A stretch of DNA of 5,611 nt from the NCBI GenBank assembly GCA_019247255.1, contig JAFAPJ010000014.1, positions 1 to 5,611 of the forward strand. Direction: 5' to 3'. Positions 1-5,496 of the stretch are shown here, piece after piece. Source of the stretch: Methylobacteriaceae bacterium (lineage in GTDB: Bacteria > Pseudomonadota > Alphaproteobacteria > Rhizobiales > Beijerinckiaceae). Both the position numbers and the translations under genes were made by a program. Within the stretch, counting starts at the first letter, position 1, and every line of letters starts with the position of its first letter. The notes beneath the pieces are model-generated. The model was given only the letters and a program-made list of their open reading frames with translations. It had not been told where the DNA came from and ran no database searches.

Positions 1-452
1 GAACCCGACAAGCGCGCCGCCCGGGCGAAGCCGCCGTTGAGATGCGCGGCGTCGACCGTCATGCGGCGCAGCGTGAAGTCCGGCAGCTCGGCGTAAAGCG
101 CGGCCTTCGGGTGGCGCGCGAGGAAGCGCCGTCGCGGCCCGACTTCGTCTGTCTGGCCGAAGCGTCCGATCAAGGTCAGTCGTGGATGCGCGAGCGGATC
201 ACCCCGGCCGGTGCGCGCCAAGAGCAGGGATGCGCGCGGATCCTCGTCCAGATTGCTGCTATGCTGGGACAGGCCCGATACGAAAATCAGCGGCGAGCCG
301 TCGGGGTCGGTCGCGACCGTCACGAGACTTGCGAAGGGCGCGCCCGAGCCGGGGGCGACCGTCGCGAGCGCGCCGGCTCGAACCGAGCGTAGGAGCTCCT
401 TGGCGAGCCCGACGGGGTCGAAGCCCTCAATCCTCTGTCCGGTTTCGGTCAT
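1..452 (-). CDS. HugZ-like / pyridoxamine 5'-phosphate oxidase-fold protein, partial (C-terminus off window)
   Basis: The minus-strand frame from ATG 452-450 is open to the window edge and gives 150 complete residues; the C-terminal part is missing. The start is supported by a GGAGG at 461-457, four bases upstream. The sequence follows the N-terminal split-barrel FMN-binding domain of HugZ/PPOX-like proteins: residues 27-48 (GALATV, then PFASLVTVATD), 52-60 (DGSPLIFVSG), 63-80 (HSSNLDEDPRASLLLA), 85-96 (DPLAHPRLTLIG), 110-120 (FLARHPKAALY) and 137-144 (HLNGGFAR). Family members bind flavin or heme, and some are linked to heme-iron use; many full-length ones continue into a DUF2470 domain, which would lie outside this window. 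The protein is probably cytoplasmic, since no signal peptide is seen. It is transcribed divergently from chvI. Family assignment is firm; the substrate is unknown, and a true PdxH role is unlikely from the sequence pattern. Confidence 0.85.
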   Translation of the reverse strand, partial: MTETGQRIEGFDPVGLAKELLRSVRAGALATVAPGSGAPFASLVTVATDPDGSPLIFVSGLSQHSSNLDEDPRASLLLARTGRGDPLAHPRLTLIGRFGQTDEVGPRRRFLARHPKAALYAELPDFTLRRMTVDAAHLNGGFARAARLSG

Positions 453-456
453 CCTT

Positions 457-461
457 CCTCC
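457..461 (-). promoter_or_regulatory. Shine-Dalgarno of the HugZ-like gene
   Basis: GGAGG on the minus strand, four bases before ATG 452. It fixes the start of a gene that has no stop within the window. Confidence 0.7.
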
Positions 462-608
462 CTGCCGCTCCGCGTGCCGCCGGTTGATCCACCCCTCAAC
501 CCACTGGTTCGACTGAGGGTCTGCCGTGGACAGCCCGGCCGCCACCCTGGTCAAAGATGAGGCGATGCCCTATTGCACGCCAAGCTGTCCCGAGATGGGA
601 CCGACCGT

Positions 609-620
609 ACGCGGCCGCGT
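609..620. repeat. Perfect 12-bp palindrome ACGCGGCCGCGT upstream of chvI
   Basis: The sequence equals its own reverse complement and lies 63 bases before the chvI start. It could be an operator or simply a chance GC palindrome. No known regulator motif is recognised in it. Confidence 0.35.
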
Positions 621-671
621 TAATGGCGGCACCACGACCAGATACGACGCCGTTCCCCGCGCCGATCTCTC

Positions 672-678
672 GAGGAGA
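672..678 (+). promoter_or_regulatory. Shine-Dalgarno deciding the chvI start
   Basis: GAGGAGA lies four bases before ATG 683. It selects this ATG over the in-frame upstream ATG at 557 and leaves a protein that begins exactly at the first beta strand of the receiver domain. Confidence 0.75.
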
Positions 679-682
679 CCTG

Positions 683-1381
683 ATGCCCACCATCGCTCTC
701 GTGGACGACGACCGGAACATTCTCGCGTCCGTCTCCATCGCGCTCGAATCAGAGGGCTATCGCATCCAGACCTACACGGATGGCGCTTCCGCTTTCGACG
801 GCATCCGGCAATCGCCCGCCGATCTCGCCATCCTGGATATCAAGATGCCTCGCATGGATGGCATGGAGCTGCTGCGCCGGCTGCGGCAGAAGTCGGACAT
901 CCCGGTGATCTTCCTGACCTCGAAGGACGAGGAGATCGACGAGCTCTTCGGCCTGAAGATGGGCGCGGACGACTTCATCCGTAAGCCGTTCTCGCAGCGC
1001 CTGCTCGTCGAGCGGGTGAAGGCCGTCCTCCGTCGGGGCGCCCCGAGGGACGCGAGTCAGCCCAAGGAGAGCGACGCGAAGGCGCTTGAGCGCGGCCAGC
1101 TGCGCATGGACCCCGAGCGACATACCTGCACCTGGAGAGGCGAGCCGGTCACTCTGACTGTCACCGAGTTCCTCATCCTGCAGGCGCTCGCCACCCGCCC
1201 CGGCGTGGTGAAGAGCCGCAACGCCCTCATGGACGCGGCCTATGACGACCAAGTCTACGTCGATGACCGCACGATCGACAGCCACATCAAGCGCCTGCGC
1301 AAGAAATTCAAGGTGGCCGATACCAGCTTCGACATGATCGAGACGCTCTACGGTGTCGGCTACCGCTTCAAGGAGGCCTGA
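683..1381 (+). CDS. chvI: Two-component response regulator ChvI (OmpR/PhoB family)
   Basis: A 232-residue DNA-binding response regulator, the usual length for ChvI. The receiver domain spans about residues 1-115, with acidic pocket D8-D10 (LVDDD), phosphoacceptor D52 ([12 protein letters not shown]), T79 and K101 (IRKPFS). A winged-helix output domain follows at about 130-232, including [12 protein letters not shown], the recognition-helix segment [16 protein letters not shown] and the C-terminal wing LYGVGYRF. ChvI is phosphorylated by ChvG and, in rhizobia, controls envelope, exopolysaccharide, motility and acid-response genes. The match to rhizobial ChvI is strong in the receiver ([21 protein letters not shown]) and in the wing. 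The start follows a good ribosome binding site, and the 3' end overlaps the chvG reading frame. Identification is secure from the sequence and from the kinase gene next door. Confidence 0.96.
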   Translation: MPTIALVDDDRNILASVSIALESEGYRIQTYTDGASAFDGIRQSPADLAILDIKMPRMDGMELLRRLRQKSDIPVIFLTSKDEEIDELFGLKMGADDFIRKPFSQRLLVERVKAVLRRGAPRDASQPKESDAKALERGQLRMDPERHTCTWRGEPVTLTVTEFLILQALATRPGVVKSRNALMDAAYDDQVYVDDRTIDSHIKRLRKKFKVADTSFDMIETLYGVGYRFKEA

Positions 1382-3176
1382 GGGGTCGGACCTCGCTTTC
1401 GCGCTGGGCGAGAGCGAGCCGCCGCGCGACTCGGCGAGCGAGCCGGAACAGACCTCTGCAAGCAGGCCGCGGCTCGGGCGCCTTCGACGCTTCGGCCGTG
1501 GGCTCGCGGGCACGCTCGGACGCCTATCCTCAAGCCTGACGCGCCGGATCGTCGTTCTGAACCTGGTCGGGCTGGTCGCTCTCCTGATCGGCTTCCTGAC
1601 GCTCAATCAGTTTCGCCAGGGGCTGATCGAAGCACGCATCAGTTCGCTCCTGATTCAGGGGGAGATCATCGCGGCCGCCATCTCGGCCTCGGCCACGGTC
1701 GAGACCGACACGATCGTCATGGACCCGGATCGTCTTCTGCAGCTGCAGGCAGGCGAAGGAACGAATGCCGGCGAGGAGCCGCCCTCGCCGCTTGAGTTCT
1801 CGATCAATCCGGAACGTGTGGCGCCGCTGCTTCGTCGCCTCGTGACCCCGACCGGAACGCGCGCCCGGATCTACGATCACGACGGGTCGCTCAACCTCGA
1901 CACACGCACGCTCTACAATCGCGGCGACTTGGCCCGGCAACCGCCGGCGCCCATCAAGAAGAACGAGCCAAGCTTCACCGAGCGCGCCTGGACCGCGGTG
2001 ATGCGGTTCTTCGCCGGCGAGCGGCCCGGTTTCGAAGAGAGCGGGCCGGCGGACGCGCGCAACCTCCTCGAGGTGCAGCGCGCTCTCGCGGGACGAACGG
2101 CCTCGAGCGTGCGGGTCAATGCGCAGGGAGAGACGATCGTCTCGGTCGCGGTGCCGATCCAGCGCGGGCGAACGGTTCGCGGCGCGCTTCTGCTGTCGAC
2201 GCAGGGCGGCGCGATCGACGCCATCATCGCATCCGAACGGTTCGCGCTGCTGCAGGTCTTCCTCGTCGCGGCCCTCGTCATGTTCGTGCTCTCCGCGCTG
2301 TTTGCCGGCACGATCGCAGGGCCTGTCGGCCGGCTCGCAGACGCCGCCGAGCGGGTTCGGCGCGGCATCCGAGCCCGCCAGGAGATCCCGGATTTCTCCT
2401 CGCGCTCCGACGAGATCGGGCACCTCTCGGGTGCGCTGCGCGACATGACGGTCGCACTCTACAACCGCATCGACGCGATCGAGGCTTTCGCGGCCGACGT
2501 CGCCCACGAGCTCAAAAACCCGCTGACCTCGCTCCGCAGCGCGGTCGAGACCCTGCCGGTCGCCAAGAGCGAGAACGCACGCGAGCGGCTCATGTCGATC
2601 ATCCAACACGACGTGCGTCGGCTAGACCGTCTCATCAGCGACATCTCGGATGCATCCCGCCTCGAGGCCGAGATGACTCGCGCGGAGGTCGAGCCGGTCG
2701 ATCTTCCGCGCCTGCTCGACACCTTGGCAACGGTCGCGAACGAACGCCGCCGAGCTCACGAGCCAGAGGTGCGCATCGTGATCGATCCGGGGCGCGCGAA
2801 AGGGGCCGTGATGGTGCGAGGGCATGACAGCCGCCTCGCGCAGGTGTTCACGAACCTTCTCGACAACGCACGCTCATTTTCGCCGCCCGACACGATCGTC
2901 ACGGTGTCGCTGAAGCTCGTTCGAGACGTCGTCGAGGTTTGGGTCGAAGACGAGGGGCCCGGCATACCCCCGCACGCTCTAGAGCGCGTCTTCGAGCGCT
3001 TCTACACGGATAGACCTCACCACGGCTTTGGACAGAATTCCGGGCTGGGGCTCTCCATCTCGCGCCAGATCCTCGAGGCGCATGGCGGGACGATCCGGGC
3101 CGAGAACCGCGGCTCCGACCTCGCGCCCGAAGGCGCGCGCTTCGTCGTACGCCTGCCGTACCGGCCGGTCACGTGA
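1353..3176 (+). CDS. chvG: Sensor histidine kinase ChvG (ExoS), membrane bound
   Basis: A 607-residue sensor kinase if read from GTG 1353, which overlaps chvI by 29 bases. Residues 1-60 are a polar Arg/Ser/Glu-rich cytoplasmic tail. TM1 lies at about 66-86 and is followed by [23 protein letters not shown], typical of ExoS/ChvG. A periplasmic sensor region covers about 88-296, TM2 about 297-322 and HAMP about 323-375. The dimerization domain carries H385 ([14 protein letters not shown]), the autophosphorylation site. The ATPase domain has its N box at 498-506 (N501, N505), G1 at 533-537 (DEGPG) and G2 at 564-567 (GLGL). In Sinorhizobium the periplasmic protein ExoR restrains this kinase; exoR is not in the window. 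The product is certain, but the start is not: GTG 1353 is the only ATG/GTG/TTG start in this frame before TM1 and has a poor ribosome binding site. The 3' end overlaps hprK by four bases. Confidence 0.95.
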   Translation: MSATASRRPEGSDLAFALGESEPPRDSASEPEQTSASRPRLGRLRRFGRGLAGTLGRLSSSLTRRIVVLNLVGLVALLIGFLTLNQFRQGLIEARISSLLIQGEIIAAAISASATVETDTIVMDPDRLLQLQAGEGTNAGEEPPSPLEFSINPERVAPLLRRLVTPTGTRARIYDHDGSLNLDTRTLYNRGDLARQPPAPIKKNEPSFTERAWTAVMRFFAGERPGFEESGPADARNLLEVQRALAGRTASSVRVNAQGETIVSVAVPIQRGRTVRGALLLSTQGGAIDAIIASERFALLQVFLVAALVMFVLSALFAGTIAGPVGRLADAAERVRRGIRARQEIPDFSSRSDEIGHLSGALRDMTVALYNRIDAIEAFAADVAHELKNPLTSLRSAVETLPVAKSENARERLMSIIQHDVRRLDRLISDISDASRLEAEMTRAEVEPVDLPRLLDTLATVANERRRAHEPEVRIVIDPGRAKGAVMVRGHDSRLAQVFTNLLDNARSFSPPDTIVTVSLKLVRDVVEVWVEDEGPGIPPHALERVFERFYTDRPHHGFGQNSGLGLSISRQILEAHGGTIRAENRGSDLAPEGARFVVRLPYRPVT

Positions 3177-3643
3177 CCGGACCGGCGGTCGCGACGGTTC
3201 ACGCGAGCTGCGTCGTGGTCGGGGAGGCAGGCATTCTTCTGAGGGGCCGGTCCGGCTCCGGAAAGTCGACGGTCGCGCGCGAGCTCGTGGACGTTGCGGG
3301 ACGTCACGGCCTCTTCGCCCGCTTGGTCGGGGACGATCGTGTGTGCCTTTCGTCGCATGGCGGTCGGGTGCTCGCGAAGCCGCACCCAAGCCTTGCGGGC
3401 CTGCTGGAGATCAGAGGCGTCGGCCTGGCGCTCGTCGAATACGAAGCTGCCTGCCGGCTCCGCCTCGTCCTCGACCTGAGTGCCGTCGAGCCGGCCCGTC
3501 TTCCAAAGCCCATGGAGCTCTCGACCGAGCTCGTGGGCGTGACCTTGCCGAGAGTGTTGGCGCAGCGCGACGTAGCCGCCTCGCTCGCGTTGCGGCAGCT
3601 GAGTGGCGGGTTTGACACGATCGTGACCGTTTCACGAGCATAA
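3173..3643 (+). CDS. hprK: HPr kinase/phosphorylase HprK, short alphaproteobacterial form
   Basis: A 156-residue bifunctional enzyme that phosphorylates HPr on serine using ATP and can remove the phosphate by phosphorolysis. The Walker A P-loop is residues 25-33 (GRSGSGKST; K31). The LVGDDRV segment at 51-57 corresponds to the conserved acidic motif after the P-loop. Residues 77-85 (LLEIRGVGL) match the HprK signature involved in phosphatase activity and interaction with HPr. Firmicute enzymes are about 310 residues with an extra N-terminal domain; that domain is absent here, as is normal for alphaproteobacteria, so this is not a truncation. GTG 3173 overlaps the chvG TGA (GTGA), and no Shine-Dalgarno is visible, so translation is probably coupled to chvG. 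Its likely target, S58 of HPr, is encoded two genes downstream. Confidence 0.93.
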   Translation: MTGPAVATVHASCVVVGEAGILLRGRSGSGKSTVARELVDVAGRHGLFARLVGDDRVCLSSHGGRVLAKPHPSLAGLLEIRGVGLALVEYEAACRLRLVLDLSAVEPARLPKPMELSTELVGVTLPRVLAQRDVAASLALRQLSGGFDTIVTVSRA

Positions 3644-3686
3644 CGTCGCAATGGCCTTGCGCTTGGCATCGCACCGCACAAAAGTA

Positions 3687-3706
3687 GGGCCGCTGCCCTT
3701 CGGGGC
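3687..3706 (+). promoter_or_regulatory. Paired alternative hairpins before the EIIA gene
   Basis: In the 81-base gap between hprK and the EIIA gene, GCCC 3695-3698 can pair with GGGC 3703-3706 around a TTCG loop, giving a C(UUCG)G tetraloop of the very stable class. The same GCCC can instead pair with GGGC 3687-3690 around CGCT. The two hairpins are mutually exclusive. No U-tract follows, so a classical terminator is unlikely; RNA processing or translation control of the EIIA start 18 bases downstream is possible. No convincing promoter is visible in the gap. Confidence 0.4.
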
Positions 3707-3724
3707 GTCACGCATTGTGTTCAC

Positions 3725-4126
3725 ATGATCGGTATGGTGCTCGTCACGCACGGGCAGCTCGCGACGGAGTTCAAGGCCGCTCTCGAGCATGTTGTCGGAC
3801 CTCAGGACCAGCTCGAGACAATCACGATCGGGCCGGAGGACGACATGGACACGCGCCGCCAGGACATCATGGCCGCCGTGTGCCGTGTCAATTCGGGTTC
3901 TGGGGTCGTGGTCCTAACGGATATGTTCGGCGGCACGCCATCGAACCTTGCGCTCTCATGTATGAACGGCGGTTCCGTCGAGGTGGTGGCCGGCATCAAC
4001 CTGCCGATGCTGATCAAGCTTGCGAGCGTGCGGGACGAGGAAATCTTAAAGGACGCGGTGCTCCACGCCCAGGAGGCTGGCCGGAAGTACATCAACGTCG
4101 CCTCGCGCGTTCTGGCCGGCAAGTGA
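3725..4126 (+). CDS. PTS EIIA component, mannose/fructose type (ManX/PtsM-like)
   Basis: A 133-residue single-domain EIIA of the mannose family, cytoplasmic. The phosphorylated histidine is H9 in the opening MIGMVLVTHG, and the characteristic active-site loop TDMFGGTPSN is at 65-74 with D66. Length and fold pattern match free-standing IIA(Man) domains of alphaproteobacteria; there is no attached IIB domain. It should accept phosphate from H27 of HPr, encoded immediately downstream. No IIB, IIC or IID permease genes are in the window, which fits a regulatory rather than sugar-transport role, as proposed for this gene in rhizobia. ATG 3725 lacks a clear Shine-Dalgarno, but the protein begins precisely at the first beta strand. 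It follows hprK after 81 bases and ends four bases before the HPr gene. Symbols used for it differ (manX, ptsM). Confidence 0.93.
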   Translation: MIGMVLVTHGQLATEFKAALEHVVGPQDQLETITIGPEDDMDTRRQDIMAAVCRVNSGSGVVVLTDMFGGTPSNLALSCMNGGSVEVVAGINLPMLIKLASVRDEEILKDAVLHAQEAGRKYINVASRVLAGK

Positions 4127-4130
4127 CGCC

Positions 4131-4436
4131 TTGAGCGCCGAACCGGAGACGACGGACGCCGAAGGCCGGCTCGTTCGCGAGCTCCTCATCATCAATAAGA
4201 AGGGGCTGCACGCGCGTGCCTCGGCGAAATTCGTCCAGACGGTCGAGCGGTTCGATGCGGCCGTGACCGTAACCCGGGGCGGCGAGACCGTCGGCGGTCG
4301 CTCCATCATGGGCCTGCTGACCCTCGGTGCCGCGAAGGGTACGACGATCACGGTGACGGGTGAGGGTCCGCAGGCCGCGGAGAGCCTAGCCGCTATCGCG
4401 TCGCTCATTGCAACTCGCTTCGGCGAGGACGACTGA
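4131..4436 (+). CDS. ptsH: Phosphocarrier protein HPr
   Basis: A 101-residue HPr, slightly longer than the 85-90 residues typical of the family because of an N-terminal tail of about 12 residues. The catalytic histidine is H27 in NKKGLHARASAKF, which receives phosphate from enzyme I and passes it to EIIA. The regulatory serine site is S58 in GGRSIMGLLTL, the target of HprK, equivalent to S46 of classical HPr. Enzyme I (ptsP/ptsI) is not in the window. The start is TTG 4131, four bases after the EIIA stop, with no clear Shine-Dalgarno, so it probably depends on coupling to the EIIA gene; a start a few codons away cannot be excluded. Its last 32 bases are antisense to the 3' end of the converging chaC gene. 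Confidence 0.93.
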   Translation: MSAEPETTDAEGRLVRELLIINKKGLHARASAKFVQTVERFDAAVTVTRGGETVGGRSIMGLLTLGAAKGTTITVTGEGPQAAESLAAIASLIATRFGEDD

Positions 4437-5136
4437 GTTCGGCCGGTCCGGCCTCGATGAGCCGCCGCAGACGCTCCAGCGCAGCGTCGCGGATCCCGAG
4501 CTCGCTTAAGGCTGCGACCGTTTCGTCAAAATATGCGCGGTTCGTCCCGAGTTCACCCCGGCCCGAGCGGATGCGCTCGGCTACATCCGAGACCGGGAGA
4601 GAACCGACGTAACGAGGATGGCTGCGGTCGACCACGAAGGCGATCGCGCGCAGGGATCCCGCTTCGGTCGCAATCTCGACCCAGCGCGCCTGGTAGGACC
4701 CGAACAGCATCTCACGCCGCCATATCAGCAGCAGCTCATGCCGAAGCTCCTCGGCCGCGATGCGAAATGCAACGCCGCGGCACATGCCGGCACGATCGAG
4801 GGCTAGCATGAGCCCGGGATGCTCGTCGCTGCCCCGCCCGCGCGTCAGCCGCAGACAGAAGCGACGATGATAGCCGCGCAGCACCGCTGGTCGTCGCTCG
4901 ACGAAGCGGAAGGCGGGATTCCAGATGAGCGAGCCGTAGCCGAAGACCCAGCCTTCAGTGCCTGGCGGATGTCGGGAGAGCATCGAATCGAGCGAAGCCT
5001 CGAGCTCCTCGTCCGAGCGAAGCGGGTAATCTGGATGCGCGCGGCCCCGCGCACGAGCCAGATGACGACCGTCGAGGAGGCTTTCGCGCGTGATCGCGTA
5101 GGGCGCACCAGGATCGCGGGTCGGGATGTCGCTCAT
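4405..5136 (-). CDS. Gamma-glutamylcyclotransferase, ChaC family
   Basis: A 243-residue ChaC-type enzyme, expected to cleave the gamma-glutamyl group of glutathione to give 5-oxoproline and Cys-Gly in the cytoplasm. The substrate-binding loop is residues 64-75 (VFGYGSLIWNPAF), diagnostic for the family. It is followed by RGYHRRFCL (88-95), RGSDEHPGLMLAL (101-113), GVAFRI (121-126), the WRREM segment (139-143), whose E142 is a plausible catalytic glutamate by alignment to the FREK motif of ChaC proteins, and YVGSL (176-180). The start ATG 5136 is chosen because a GGAG lies seven bases upstream. The frame stays open to an ATG at 5232, but that extension would translate the 5204-5229 hairpin and looks non-coding. 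The gene runs opposite to the PTS operon and overlaps the HPr gene by 32 bases at the 3' ends. Physiological substrate is inferred from the family only. Confidence 0.9.
   Translation of the reverse strand: MSDIPTRDPGAPYAITRESLLDGRHLARARGRAHPDYPLRSDEELEASLDSMLSRHPPGTEGWVFGYGSLIWNPAFRFVERRPAVLRGYHRRFCLRLTRGRGSDEHPGLMLALDRAGMCRGVAFRIAAEELRHELLLIWRREMLFGSYQARWVEIATEAGSLRAIAFVVDRSHPRYVGSLPVSDVAERIRSGRGELGTNRAYFDETVAALSELGIRDAALERLRRLIEAGPAELSRPRRSELQ
4441..4453. repeat. Palindrome just after the HPr stop
   Basis: GGCCGG and CCGGCC flank a single T, starting five bases after the HPr stop and inside the chaC 3' coding end. As RNA it could fold with a 4-bp GGCC stem. No U-tract follows, so it is at best a weak or Rho-assisted terminator for the plus-strand operon. 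Confidence 0.25.
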
Positions 5137-5178
5137 AGCTCGCTCCGGACGGCGACCGCGGCACGGCAGCATGTGCAT

Positions 5179-5192
5179 CGGCCCTGTGGCCG
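5179..5192 (-). promoter_or_regulatory. Small hairpin in the chaC leader
   Basis: CGGCC 5179-5183 pairs with GGCCG 5188-5192 around a four-base loop. It lies between the large hairpin and the chaC ribosome binding site and does not itself cover that site. Confidence 0.3.
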
Positions 5193-5203
5193 CGCCCATA
5201 TGC

Positions 5204-5229
5204 GAAGGGCCGCCTCGCGGCGGCCCTTC
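5204..5229 (-). terminator. Strong 11-bp hairpin upstream of chaC (terminator-like or leader structure)
   Basis: GAAGGGCCGCC at 5204-5214 and GGCGGCCCTTC at 5219-5229 are perfect inverted repeats around a four-base loop, GCGA when read on the minus strand. The stem has the GC-rich, A/T-edged form of an intrinsic terminator, but neither side has a U-tract. On the minus strand it would follow the small ORF and precede chaC by about 70 bases. On the plus strand there is no obvious gene for it to terminate. It may be a terminator for a short minus-strand transcript, an attenuator for chaC, or an RNA-stabilising structure. Confidence 0.5.
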
Positions 5230-5289
5230 CATTGTCGTGCACGGTCGTGTCGGATCGTGACGGCAGCGCTTCTCAGCGGGGCGTCGGGG

Positions 5290-5361
5290 TCACGCAGCCT
5301 CTTGCGAGGTGCGAGCCCAGGTCACGGCGATCGGCGACCGCACTGGATGACAATGAGACAC
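5290..5361 (-). CDS. Candidate small ORF, 23 residues, with an extended Shine-Dalgarno
   Basis: GTG 5361 opens a 23-codon frame ending at TGA 5292-5290, beginning MSHCHPVRSP and ending ARTSQEAA. It is preceded at seven bases by GGAGG within GAAAGGAGGTGATC (5377-5364), a 14-base match to the complement of the alphaproteobacterial 16S rRNA 3' end. The frame continues upstream without a stop to an ATG at 5454, which would give 54 residues, but that start has no good ribosome binding site. No family is recognised, and there is no signal peptide or membrane segment. It contains Cys, His and Trp codons near the front and middle and lies upstream of chaC, so a leader peptide is possible; a chance ORF is the alternative. 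Confidence 0.4.
   Translation of the reverse strand: MSHCHPVRSPIAVTWARTSQEAA
5293..5313 (-). promoter_or_regulatory. GNRA-capped hairpin at the end of the small ORF
   Basis: Read on the minus strand, CGCACCTC pairs with GAGG-C-TGCG around a GCAA tetraloop, giving an eight-pair stem with one bulged C. GCAA is a stable GNRA loop. The flanking GGG and CCC could extend the stem through an internal loop. It covers the last codons of the small ORF, so ribosome passage would disrupt it. Confidence 0.35.
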
Positions 5362-5363
5362 TC

Positions 5364-5377
5364 GATCACCTCCTTTC
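5364..5377 (-). promoter_or_regulatory. Extended Shine-Dalgarno, 14 bases complementary to the 16S 3' end
   Basis: GAAAGGAGGTGATC on the minus strand. Read on the plus strand this is the GATCACCTCCTTTC found at alphaproteobacterial 16S rRNA 3' ends. The rest of the 16S gene is absent, so this is a ribosome-binding sequence rather than an rRNA fragment. Confidence 0.55.
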
Positions 5378-5496
5378 GCTGCGTTGCAGGGAAGCCCAAT
5401 ATGAGGGACAGCTCCTAACGATCCCAGGCTGTTCGTGTTGAAAGCTGTGGACATTTCGTCGCCGCACCGCACGCCCTCATCCCCCTCGTCCGACCC

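Larger units (their letters stand above)
453..682. promoter_or_regulatory. Divergent intergenic region between the HugZ-like gene and chvI
   Basis: This 230-base region must hold the promoters for both divergent genes. I see no confident -35/-10 pair on either strand. It contains an inverted repeat (GGTTGA 482-487 with TCAACC 496-501), an overlapping one (CCCTCA 493-498 with TGAGGG 514-519), and a perfect 12-bp palindrome at 609-620. The chvI frame stays open upstream to 557, but that extension lacks response-regulator sequence and a ribosome binding site, so I treat it as non-coding. Confidence 0.5.
5137..5496. other. 360-base intergenic region between chaC and prfC
   Basis: No conventional protein gene, tRNA or rRNA is seen here. 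From left to right it holds the chaC ribosome binding site, a small hairpin (5179-5192), a strong hairpin (5204-5229), a GNRA-capped hairpin (5293-5313, minus strand) and a short minus-strand ORF (5290-5361) with a very long Shine-Dalgarno. The order on the minus strand (small ORF, hairpins, chaC) resembles a leader region. Promoters for chaC and for the divergent prfC should lie here, but I cannot place either with confidence. Confidence 0.5.

Noticed and set aside
557..682. N-terminal extension of ChvI by 42 residues from ATG 557
   Set aside because: The extension has no receiver-domain character, and a good Shine-Dalgarno sits before ATG 683, where the protein begins like other ChvI.
1530..2609. 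Long minus-strand open frame opposite chvG (359 codons)
   Set aside because: It is antisense to an unambiguous kinase gene and shows the Arg/Asp-rich composition typical of GC-rich shadow frames, with no recognisable domain.
3173..3643. HprK as a truncated pseudogene because of its 156-residue length
   Set aside because: The kinase domain motifs are complete, and alphaproteobacterial HprK normally lacks the N-terminal domain.
3612..3644. TTGACA at 3612-3617 as a -35 box for an internal promoter before the EIIA gene
   Set aside because: It lies in hprK codons (FDTIVT), and no acceptable -10 element occurs at 16-18 bases; the CATAAC at 3639 is too far.
5137..5232. 32-residue N-terminal extension of ChaC from ATG 5232
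   Set aside because: It would translate the 5204-5229 hairpin and is low-complexity; ATG 5136 has GGAG at a proper distance.
5361..5380. Fragment of a 16S rRNA gene 3' end (GATCACCTCCTTTC)
   Set aside because: The match is only 14 bases and none of the preceding conserved 16S sequence is present. On the minus strand it is placed exactly as a ribosome binding site before a GTG.
4819..5418. Plus-strand open frame opposite chaC and its leader (199 codons)
   Set aside because: It is antisense to chaC, has no recognisable domain or ribosome binding site, and reads through the 5204-5229 hairpin.
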